Assembly (NCBI GenBank): GCA_002104985.1
Contig: MCGO01000284.1
Coordinates: forward strand, 1 to 40,960
Direction: 5' to 3'
DNA from: Rhizoclosmatium globosum
Taxonomy: Eukaryota; Chytridiomycota; Chytridiomycetes; Chytridiales; Chytriomycetaceae
DNA: 40,960 nucleotides
The notes under the pieces were generated by a model that was not told where the DNA came from, made no database searches, and saw only the letters and a list, made by a program, of their open reading frames with translations. Below, in pieces: positions 32,219 through 40,960 of this stretch. How positions within the stretch are numbered: position 1 is the stretch's first letter; each line of letters starts with the position of its first letter. The position numbers and the translations under genes were made by a program.

Positions 32219-33640
32219 ATGCGTGATCGTTCCACCTCACAGCGGATTACCCGTATCCACAAAGTTGTACTGCAAATCTTCCTCGCTCTCGCAGCTTTCT
32301 GCCTCATTCTCAACATCGAAGGGATGTTTGAGCTAATCAGACGAAACCAAACCCTTCCAAAGCTTCAATCTTCTCAAAATCGCCTCAAAAGACCTTATAT
32401 ACCTGTCCTTTACATCCGCGATGAGAACACAACAGTTGCATGGTTCACTGGGCGATATCGAAACGGCGCTGTCATGATCGCCTCTGCAAACTTTGGGGCA
32501 GCCAATTCGTCCCTATTGCGAAACATGATCTGCTCTTTGGCTACAAATGCGCCGCTTGCGTTGGATGCTCTTGTCATTTGGGCAATTGACATGGAAGCTG
32601 CACAACTGCTTTCGAACATGTCCACGCATTCTTACAATTCGTCGTTTGGAGTCTATTACTACAACTACACATCGTCTTTGAAACTTCCGCCATCATATGT
32701 TGTGACTGGAGGCGACTGGGAAAACTATATCAACTTTATGGCGGGCCGGAATCCGTTCTTTGAAAGGATGGTGGGGACGCTGGAAATCAACTTTATCTTT
32801 ACGGATTTGGATATCTTTTACATGAAGGATCCGTTTGTTGCGTTGAATGTCCCGTATGGTGTTTCAAATGTCACCACCACATCTTTGATTGGACCCACTG
32901 GAAACGATACTCTGGAAAGCTTGTATGACCTCCTTCCTGATATTGTGAGTTTTTCTTGTCGTTTAATGGAAATGCACTAAACTGGAAGACATAATAATTC
33001 AGGCGTACAGTACAGACGCTCGAACTTTTTATCACCTCACAATTGACCCATACGAAGGGAACACCAAAATCCCCAAAATCTGTGGCGGGTTCTTTTTCAT
33101 CCGCTCAAACAACCGCACAAGTCGGTTATGGACGACAATGCGTGAACAAAACTTGAACGATCAATGGGGTATGGAGAAATTACTCAATAATCACGCGCTT
33201 GGGTTTGATTCAGTGCTGGTGAACCCGCTTCCGGCTGGACTTGAGAAACGGAAAGATCCAAGGAATGGGACGGACGTTGTGGATGGGACTCAGGTGTTGC
33301 GGATTCGAATTCTGTCACAAGCTGCGTACCGCAATGCGCTGCCTTTTTACACTGTGGCTGGGACTGTTGATGATGACTATCCAATGTATTTGGAGGAGTT
33401 GAAAAATCGAGGGGAGTATGAGGTGTTGTATCATCCAAACTATTACGCTCACAATCATAGTAAGTGATGTGATTTTAATTGGTTATTGAAACGTACTTAC
33501 GGTCAATGTTAGCTTTACCCTATGGCAACTCGAAAAATAGGACTCTAGTAAAGTTCATCCAGCAGAGGGGAGACAAAGAGGAGATCATGAAGATATCAAA
33601 TCATTGGGCTTTGAATGCGAATGGTACATGCATCGTTTAA
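32219..33640 (+). CDS. Golgi-type glycosyltransferase, copy 1
   Basis: Three exons (32219-32944, 33003-33459, 33513-33640; introns 58 and 53 bp) give 436 residues. The protein has a type II topology: a short basic tail, one membrane segment (VVLQIFLALAAFCLILNI), then a lumenal catalytic domain with many N-glycosylation sites. It fits the nucleotide-diphospho-sugar transferase family (PF03407, GT77-like). The DXD motif is in FTDLDIFYMKDPF, followed by ICGGFFFIRSN, NDQWGMEKLL and NPLPAG. The sugar and acceptor are unknown. Two paralogues with the same intron positions lie on the minus strand at 35783-37200 and 37386-38820. This copy is the most divergent of the three. Confidence 0.87.
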
Positions 33641-34172
33641 TTATGATTATGGGACCAAAAAGGAGTCAAAACGAAAAGCCTCGTTCTTAACTTGTTTCTT
33701 TGTAAACCTTTCATTATAAAAATAGTTAATGCTGGTATCCCTAATATTAGTATTGGGATTCAAAGATAGGTTGAGAGAGGAAAGAGCATCCGTAGCTGCT
33801 TTGGTGAAGGTATCTGGTTTTGGATGGAAATTAAGACTCTGACCTATGATATTCTTAATTATTCAAGCAATATTCAAGCTTTCTCATCAATTATTTTTTC
33901 TGGGCAGATATTATGGCGTTTACTTCTAATAGTCATTCCAGAACGCTATCAAAATATTATGTTCCAACGGTTTCCAAACTGCACCGAATTGTTACATTCA
34001 TCGCCTACACTTTGTTTGCATTCAGCATTTCAGCGTACTGATTTTGGAGTAGGAGTAATACAGCCAAAGCGAGGATACTGATTCACATACAAAAAGGTTA
34101 CAGCGTTTCAGTGTCATGCCAAGTTTGCAGACAGATGTTTGATATTTTGAAGTACAAAGCCAAAAGAAAGTA
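33641..34172. other. Intergenic region, nothing recognised
   Basis: Convergent 3' ends meet here. A near-palindrome ATCCCTAATATTAGTATTGGGAT lies at about 33737-33760. Open frames through 33824-34081 have no protein-like features. Confidence 0.45.
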
Positions 34173-35682
34173 TTAACAAAAGCGTTCAACATCTTCTTGA
34201 TCAGGCCCCTCTGGATCACTCCCACTCGCCAAATTACACTGATGGAACATGCGAACTTGGTCCTTCCGAAAAGCCCCCGTAATAGAATGCAACACGCCAC
34301 GGTTATGCTTTTTTAACAAGTATGAGTAAGCATTACAACAAGGTTTGACTAATCACAAAAAAATAGTAGGGTACACTCACGAAAACAACGAAATCGCCTT
34401 CCTCCCAGTCATGCGCATACACATATTGCGGAGCAATAGCTGGTCTCTGAAGCGAATAAATCAAGGCCCGAATCTCGGGTAGAGAAGTCAAAGTTGCTCC
34501 CTCTGAATACAAATCCCCCTCTTTAGGAGATGGCGACGGATCAATAGTCAGCTTATAAATCGCGGAGGGATGAACTTGCAAATGCAACTCCCCCGTCTCA
34601 GGATTCTTCCAACACAAAGGAAGCGTCTTCATCTTTTCCTCAGTGAATGGTGGCAGGGCATCCAGTGGGAGTTCAAGAGAGTCAGAGTATAGACCGAGGC
34701 CAGTTGGAAGAGACTTTGCGGGAGACATCCAGACGTATGGGTGTGGAGCATACGTCACGCGTGTGCGGACGGCGAGAGATTTATGGTGAGGGGGTAAAAT
34801 AGAGAATGCCTGAGCGCCAGAGATGACTATGTAATGTATAGTTTTTTTAGTTTATGCAGTAACAGCGGATAATTCATGTTTACTTACAAGCAGTAGCGCC
34901 AAGAGGAACCTTGAGTTCATCGCCTGTGCCATCATCATATCTAACAGTTTGCCATTTATCCTTTGGAACTTTGATAGCATGGAGCGTAGTTGCAACAGGA
35001 GGCGAAAGGTCATACAAAGCAGCGTCAATGTGCCATCTGTTTCGTTGTGACACTTAATCACTCAATCCACACTTCTCAAAGACACACACACACCCAAGAC
35101 ACACCTGTAAAAACGCGTGTACCCTCTCTCTTCATCGTCCTCACTCACGACATCTCGATGAAACGTCTTGTGATGCGGATGCACAAGGTTCACGTTCGCC
35201 AAGCCTTCGTGCTCCTCAACAAAGCCATTCCCAATCAACTGAACCTGGGGCACGGCAGGAATTGTCTTCAAGTCCGGATGCAGAACACTTTTCTTGTTGA
35301 AGTTGAAGTTGTTGTTGTTGTTGTTGTCGTGGCCGTAGAAACCCGGGGCCGAGGCGTCAAAGACCCGCGTCAGAGCCAGTTGCGTTCGTGGCGACACCGA
35401 CGCTCCTCCGCGGAAAACAAGAATCGAATGCTTGAACAGAAGTTGTTTGAGCGTCGATTCGAGCGACGGCTCAAGCGACTCAAGCTCGATTCCGGTCACA
35501 ATTCGCCCAAAGTTGCTTGGGAGTTGCTGGTTGGCGTTGCTTTGAAGGGGACTTTGAAGGGGAAGTGGAAGGGGGTGGAGCGTGAGGCTGCCGTGTTTGG
35601 TGGTGCTGGTGGTTGGTGGTAGTGCGTCAGTGAGGGTGGCGCTGCTGGATTCCATGTGTTGGTGGTTATTCGTTTGAAGCAT
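34173..35682 (-). CDS. TauD/TfdA-family Fe(II)/2-oxoglutarate dioxygenase
   Basis: Four exons (35682-35105, 35036-34888, 34826-34381, 34307-34173) join in phase. The start may be the ATG at 35682 or the in-frame ATG at 35655; the latter gives about 424 residues. The fold markers are FGRIVTGIELESL, LLFKHSILVFRG, LTRVFDASAPGFYG and WHIDAALYD, which holds the HxD iron ligands. At the end, DFVVFHNRGVLHSITG gives the distal His region, with the 2-oxoglutarate-binding Arg likely in AFRKDQVRMF. The substrate (taurine, another sulfonate, or other) cannot be told. A run of Asn (HDNNNNNNFNFNKK) encoded by GTT repeats is inserted before the iron-binding motif. No targeting signal is clear. It is unrelated to the glycosyltransferases on each side. 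Confidence 0.87.
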
Positions 35683-35782
35683 ATTTTTTGGGCGATGAAA
35701 GATTCTTTCGCAAAGATAAGATTCATGTCAGGAACCTTCGATAAATTGAATAAAGTAACAACAGTGTTGTATTAATTGGGTA

Positions 35783-37200
35783 TCAAATATTGTGCGGACA
35801 CTTCCCATTCTCATTCAAATACCATTGATTCGCAACCTTCATTGCCTCTTCCTTATTCCCATTATGCTTAATTCGTTTTGTCAGTGTTTTGTTTTTCGAG
35901 TTATCATAAGGCAATTCTGAAGAAAAGAAAACGTTATTATAGACTTCATATACCAAGCAACTCACCAAAAACATCTGCATCAATCCAATAGTTTGGGTGA
36001 TAGAAAACTTCATATTCTCCTCGCGACTCCAACTCCTTTATCAGCATCGGATAATCATCTCCAACCATTCCTGCATCTTCATAATAAGGTAGGGAATTTC
36101 TAAAAGCAGCTTGAGATAGAATGCGCACTCTCACAACCTGTGTTGCATTCACAACCTCATCCGCGGGACGTGGGTCTTTGCGTTTCTCAATTCCCGCAGG
36201 CAACGGATTGACCATTACAGAATCAAACCCACTATTCTTATCATCCAACAGCTTCTCCATCCCATACTGATCATTCAATCCCTCTTCAACCATATGTTTC
36301 CACAACCGGATTGTTCTTTCATTGGAACGTATGAAAAAGAATCCCCCACAGATCTTTGGGATTCTTTGGTTCCCTTCATACGGATCAATCATCAAGTGAA
36401 AGAAGGTTCGAGCGTCTGTACTGTACACCTGTGATTTTTTAATACCACTTGAGTAACATCGATGATCTCGAAAACACACAGCTTACAAGATCAGGAACAA
36501 CATCAAACAAACTACCAAGAGTAGTGCTTCCTTCCGGTACATCCATGGAAGTAACAGAAACATTGGAAACACCATACGGAACATTCAACGCAACGAACGG
36601 ATCCCTGAGAAAGACAGTATCCAGATCCGTAAAGATGAAATTCAATCCCAAAGTTGAAACCATCCTCTCAAAAAACGCATTACGCCCCGCCATCAATTGC
36701 ATATACTTCTCGTTGTCAGAGTCTCCAGATGCAAAGTCCATTGGTAAATTTGCATCGTAGTAGTAAACCCCAAACGACGAATTGTACGTTGTAGATATAT
36801 TTGTGAGGAAATAAGCCGCTTCAATATCCGTTGCCCATATAACGAAAGAATTCAAAGTTCTTGGCGCATTTTTCGCGAGAGAACAGAGCATGTTTGCAAG
36901 CATTGAGGATTTGGCTGCTCCAAAATTGGCAGACGCTAGCATGACAGTATCGTTACGGTTTCGTCTCGTGAACCAAGCCTTCTCATCAGCAATGCTACTA
37001 TTCTCATCGCGGACGTAGAGGACAGGCACTGGCTCTCTTGCAAGACTAATTTGATTGGTGTTTGCAAGTGTATTTTGGGTTTTAAGCTGATCAATCCATT
37101 CCAGGTTGAAGATGATACAGAAGGACAAGAGAATAAGGAATAATCGGAACACGTTTTGATTTATCTTGAAGATCCTAGGAAATGACGAATGGTCGTACAT
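35783..37200 (-). CDS. Golgi-type glycosyltransferase, copy 2
   Basis: Three exons (37200-36487, 36428-35966, 35916-35783; introns 58 and 49 bp) give 436 residues. The start is the ATG at 37200, since codons upstream lack another ATG. Topology and motifs are as in copy 1: membrane segment VFRLFLILLSFCIIFNL, DXD in FTDLDTVFLRDPF, ICGGFFFIRSNERT, NDQYGMEKLLDDKN and NPLPAGIEKRKDPR. It is much closer to copy 3 than to copy 1, including long identical DNA stretches in the catalytic exon. That points to a recent tandem duplication or gene conversion. The last exon encodes the shared tail NSKNKTLTKRIKHNGNKEEAM. The frame is intact. Confidence 0.88.
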
Positions 37201-37385
37201 TGTGGGATAAGACTTTGGAATAAAGATTTCAAAAATGCTTCCACCAATCAGAAACTCAACAAGTGCACTAATGGAAGGCAAGGAACTATGATGTTAGATC
37301 AATGGACAAAGAATATTACATTTTTTTTATGTTATTCCCCCTTACGCATATAAGCTTCATTATTTGCTTATTTATGGGTACATTA

Positions 37386-38820
37386 TTAGATGTCAAATCT
37401 ACCATTTGCATTCAAATACCATCGATTTGATATCCTCATTGCCTCCTCCTTATTCCCACTCTGCTTAATATGCTTCGTCAATGTCTTGTTTTTCGAGTTA
37501 ACATACGGTAAAGCTAAGTGCGTAGTACAACTTTAACATCACTATAATGACACCTCATTACTACTCACTTATAGCATCCATCCAATAATTTGGGTGATAA
37601 AACACTTCATATTCCCCACGTGACTCCAGCTCTTCTAACAGGATCGGGTAGTCGTCATCGAACGTTCCAGCATCAGCATAATACGGCAACGAACTTCTGT
37701 AAGCGGCTTGGGACAACACACGTACTTTTACAACCTGTGTAGCATTCACAACTTCATCTACGGGACGTGGGTCTTTGCGTTTCTCAATTCCCGCAGGTAA
37801 CGGATTGACCATTACAGAATCAAACCCTTTATTCTTATCATCCAACAGCTTCTCCATCCCATACTGGTCATTCAGTCCCTTCTCAAGCATATGTTTCCAC
37901 AATTGAATTGTCCGTTCATTGGAACGAATGAAAAAGAATCCCCCACAGATCCTTGGAATCCGTTGGTTTCCTTCATACGGATCAACCATATAGTGAAAAA
38001 AGGTTCTAGCGTCGGTACTATAAACCTATGTATCAGTAAGCGACATATTTTTTGGTTAGTTCACAGCAATAACACACTTTCAATAACTCACGATATCAGG
38101 AACAAGGTCAAACAAACTGCCAAGAGTGGTATTCCCTTCCGGCGCATCCATAGAAGCGAAAGTAACATTGGAGATACCATGAGGAATATTCAAAGCAACA
38201 AAGGGATCCCTGAGAAAGACAGTATCCAAATCCGTAAAGATAAAATTCAACCCCAACGTCGAAACCATCCTCTCAAAAAACGCATTACGCCCCGCCATCA
38301 GTTGCAAGTACAGCCCACTATTCGAGTTACCCGACGATAGAGTACTCGGAAGCGTTGTGTTGTAGAAATAAACGCCAAACGTAGAGTTGTACTGACTTGC
38401 AGATATATTGGCAAGGAGATGAGCCGCTTCGATATCCGTTGCCCAAATAACAAGCGAATTCAACGTTCTCGGCGCATTCTTGGCGAGAGAGCAGAGCATA
38501 TTGGAGAGCATGGATGAATTGGCCGCTCCAAAGTTTGCAGAGGCTAGCATTACAGCACCATTTCGATATCGGCCCGTGAACCAAGCCTTTTCTTCAACAA
38601 CAGTAGAGTTGTTGTTGCGTAAAAAGAGGACGGGTACTTGTGGCTGAAGGAGGTGGGTACGTTCTGATTGCTGTTGGGTTGTTGGAAGCGTGTTTCGTGT
38701 CTTGAGCTGGTATATCCATTAGACGTTGAAGAGGATACAGAAGGATAAGAGGACCAAGAAGAGGCGTAACACGCTTTGATGAATCTTGATGTATCTTGGA
38801 GATGGTGAAGAGTCGCTCAT
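37386..38820 (-). pseudogene. Golgi-type glycosyltransferase, copy 3, with nonsense codon
   Basis: Three exons (38820-38092, 38025-37569, 37513-37386; introns 66 and 55 bp) keep the frame of copy 2 over 438 codons. All catalytic motifs are present (FTDLDTVFLRDPF, ICGGFFFIRSNERT, NPLPAG). However, codon 34, just after the membrane segment (LFLVLLSFCILFNV), is TAA at 38719-38721. Copy 2 has a Glu codon (GAA) there, followed by the same Trp, so a single G-to-T change explains it. No useful downstream ATG precedes the catalytic domain until about 90 residues later. It is probably a young pseudogene; readthrough or a sequence error are alternatives. Confidence 0.8.
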
Positions 38821-39157
38821 CGGTTGAAATGAAAATTTTATGTTTTTGTTTGTCATCTTTTATGCTGTTGGCTGACTTCTCCAGAAAACATCTCCTCTCC
38901 AACGAATATAGAATGCGTCGAGTGCTTAGAGCCATTATATTTTCAAGAGAATGGGAGTAATTTAGAAACACATTCAAAACCGATTTTTGAAAACACCGAA
39001 GCTCCTCAGCCACAACTTCCGACCATGTGTCTAATTTCCGACATTCAAAAAAGAGGAAGGAAAAGCATGACACTAGTTTAATTTTGCCCAAGATAGGTCA
39101 AGTCATATCCAGCCATCACACATCTTTCATTTACTTTTTCAATTTATTTATACAGTA
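38821..39157. other. Intergenic region, nothing recognised
   Basis: The region lies between the start of the broken glycosyltransferase and the 3' end of PEX7. Open frames here have no protein-like composition. No repeat or RNA is seen. Confidence 0.5.
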
Positions 39158-40525
39158 CTACACATGAAACAAATGCACAGTCTCATCCCACGCACACGTT
39201 GCCACAAGTCCCTTCACAAACAGACTAAAATCAACACCAAGCACAAATTCTGTATGCCTGTCATGCACTCGCACCAAATTATTAAACCCTCGACTCGTGT
39301 CCCACATGCGCATTGTCATATCATATCCAGCTGACGCAACAATGTTTCCAGCGTGAGGGGAGCATTTCACGCGTCGGACGGCGTAATCGTGTCCTCGGAG
39401 TGTGAGTAGGTCTTTGGATGTGTTTCGAATGTCCCATACTTTGACTGAATGGTCGACACCTGGAGAATCCCATTCATGAGTTAAACTTTCGATATTAAGA
39501 TGTAGTCTACTGCTCCTTGTTGCCAACAGTTTGATTTCCGTATTCATAAAGCGATATCCCTTCTTCGTTTGTCCATTATTTTCTATTCGCTTCGCGTTAC
39601 TTCATCGGAATATCGTTCGCTCCGCTCACTCTCTCGTACATTAGAATATCGATGCCTTCGCTCACTTCACTCGCACTTCCTTTTCACTGAGTGACTAACC
39701 TGCAGTCACCAAACAATTTGGATCATACTTGTTCCAATCCAACGACAATACTTCATTTGTATGAGCCCTGAAAGTCATAGTAGAGCGTTTCCCCCGAGCA
39801 TCCCATATTTTGACAGTAGTATCCCGGAAGCAGACGCGAACCGATCTGGAGAGTGTGGCGACCAAACAGTCGAATACACACACGCAGCATGTTCCTTCCA
39901 AGTCGAAATCGAATGATTTGAGTCGGGTGACCACTGCATGGATGTACTTGAGTATCACAAATATTCGATCCACTTTCACAATGTTACCAGTTTGATGGAG
40001 TGATCCCACGAGCCCGACACAAAGACATCCTTCCGCACCAAGTTCCAATTGACGCTAAAGACTTCTCTGGTATGTTCATGCAGATTCAAGACGGGGAAAG
40101 TCCTAGCTTATTGTTTCACAACCCCCCCTAAACACACACAAACACACACACCTTCAGCCCCAAATCAAACACTTTAATCGAACCATCGCCACTCGAAACA
40201 ACAATCTGATTCTCGTTCGCCTCGGACCAACAAAGATCAAACAATCCGTCTTGCGCATCAAACGAGTGTGTCTGGGCCACGTTGTTGTTGCTGCTGTCAA
40301 AGTGGAGCACAAACAGACGCCCGTTACCCGCAATTCCAAAGTTGGCGGCGGACGCAACGGCGACTCGGTTCTCGAAAAACGGAGAGAATTCAACCTTTTC
40401 TTTTGGTTTTAGGTGGCATAATAGACTAGGAAGAACTAGGTGGAACACACCGCATAGCCTTGGTAGCCACTCGTGCGGAAGATTAGAGAAGGTGAGGGGG
40501 GTGGTAAGGGTGGTGGGCCTTGCAT
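39158..40525 (-). CDS. PEX7: Peroxin 7, WD40 PTS2 receptor (one apparent frameshift)
   Basis: Five exons: 40525-40451, 40394-40150, 40102-39988, 39933-39700 and 39459-39158. PEX7 is the soluble receptor that carries PTS2-tagged enzymes into peroxisomes. The WD40 repeats are read in order: GYQGYAVEFSPFFENRVAVA, FGIAGNGRLFVL, DAQDGLFDLCWSE, SGDGSIKVFDL, EHTREVFSVNWN, SGSWDHSIKLW, CVYSTVWSPHSPDRFASASG, DTTVKIWD, AHTNEVLSLDWNKYD, DHSVKVWDIRN, GHDYAVRRVKCSPH, YDMTMRMWD, HHTEF-like RHTEFVLGVDFSLF and CAWDETV. Between FASASG and DTTVKIWD one base is missing in a G run (plus-strand 39832-39836). Restoring it gives 323 residues, the usual family length. Intron 39460-39699 (240 bp) carries the TTCGCTCCGCTCAC repeat. 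Confidence 0.93.
39575..39690. repeat. Intron-resident TTCGCTCCGCTCAC-type repeat, copy 2
   Basis: Inside the 240-bp last intron of PEX7, words of the form (A/G)TTCGCT..(C)GC/CTCAC repeat about five times (near 39584, 39616, 39657, 39664 and 39671). They share the exact word TCGTTCGCTCCGCTCAC with the long intron of the second LRR-SAM gene. Confidence 0.6.
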
Positions 40526-40639
40526 TAGAAAGGTTTTGGAGGAACTAAGCACGTGGGACTTGTTCAAAAGAATATGTGATGTAATCTATATTTATTGTCT
40601 TAAACAAACATAGATGGCAGATAGAAGAGTTAAACCGAA

Positions 40640-40960
40640 TTATGCTTTGGGCGCTCTTATGTTAATGAAATGTCCATAACAGTTGACAGAAATAGGAAGC
40701 TTCAATTGCAAGTTACGCTGCTTGTTATTGGCTCCGACTTGTCCCTTACTATTCAAGGTCTGGTTCCTTGGATCCACCAAATGCTGCCACATAAGTGCAC
40801 GATCCAACTGCCCATCGTCAATCGAAGGAGTAGTCGCAATGTAGTTGACCCAAGACCTTTGAAGCGCAAGCAACCAATGAACTTCGCGTTCCCCACCACT
40901 TTCCCACTTGGCAGGAGCTTTGACTGTCAAGTTCGCAACAAGACCCTTCACAGCATCGAT
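40640..40960 (-). CDS. 3' end of an unrecognised gene, cut by the window edge
   Basis: One frame is open from the right edge to a stop at 40640, at least 106 residues. It has good protein composition: KWESGGEREVHWLLALQRSW, then SIDDGQLDRALMWQHLVDP and PISVNCYGHFINIRAPKA at the C-terminus. I do not recognise the family and cannot see the start or any intron. It is transcribed towards PEX7 with about 115 bases between its stop and the PEX7 start. Confidence 0.5.
   Translation of the reverse strand: MDAVKGLVANLTVKAPAKWESGGEREVHWLLALQRSWVNYIATTPSIDDGQLDRALMWQHLVDPRNQTLNSKGQVGANNKQRNLQLKLPISVNCYGHFINIRAPKA

Noticed and set aside
33824..34081. 85-codon plus-strand frame
   Set aside because: It has no ATG context or domain, and lies between convergent 3' ends. 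Probably chance.
1..40960. CRISPR array or prokaryotic operon structure
   Set aside because: The repeats are plain tandem arrays without unique spacers, and genes have spliceosomal introns.

Overview
This is a eukaryotic nuclear window. Genes carry many short GT-AG introns, mostly 43-75 bp, with a few of 150-380 bp, and intergenic distances are small. The gene set (PEX7, a TBCK-type protein, LRR-SAM proteins with one exon per leucine-rich repeat, a secreted Thr-rich wall-type protein, a family of small Golgi-type glycosyltransferases, a fungal-type C2H2/recombinase-like protein) suggests an early-diverging fungus, most plausibly a chytrid. That placement is inference; no rRNA or other marker is present.

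Positions 1-11.5 kb are repeat and transposon territory. From the left there are two tRNA-derived (SINE-like) sequences beside arrays of an 8-bp word (GGTAGCAT), then a ~76-bp tandem array, then a ~20-bp tandem array. The last two arrays share the core AAATAGGCTATTT. Next comes an 8.2-kb segment bounded by two identical 231-bp inverted repeats (2543-2773 and 10535-10765). It contains one long intact minus-strand gene of seven recovered exons (7055-10340). The gene encodes C2H2 zinc fingers followed by what reads as a tyrosine-recombinase-like core (R...K...R...GHSS...Y) and an acidic tail. A 3.15-kb PIF/Harbinger element (3577-6725), with a DDE transposase and a convergent Myb/SANT-like partner, is inserted into its 3' side. 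A 0.5-kb Harbinger-type MITE (10933-11409, TAA target duplications) lies just outside.

Positions 11.5-31.9 kb hold host genes: a GPI-type Thr-rich surface protein, an unresolved stretch at 13-14.5 kb, a duplicated tropomodulin-like LRR protein with a NET-like domain, an LRR-SAM protein, a vWA-domain protein, an unrecognised protein, a multipass membrane protein with a C-terminal L-type lectin domain, a second LRR-SAM protein on the minus strand, a small unknown gene, and TBCK (pseudokinase-TBC-rhodanese).

Positions 32.2-40.96 kb hold three paralogous DXD glycosyltransferases. The third is broken by a nonsense codon. A TauD/TfdA-type dioxygenase sits between copies 1 and 2, PEX7 follows, and the 3' end of an unidentified gene runs off the right edge.

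Three otherwise intact reading frames (Harbinger transposase, lectin protein, PEX7) are each interrupted by an apparent loss of one base in a short G or C run. This looks more like consensus error than three independent pseudogenes.
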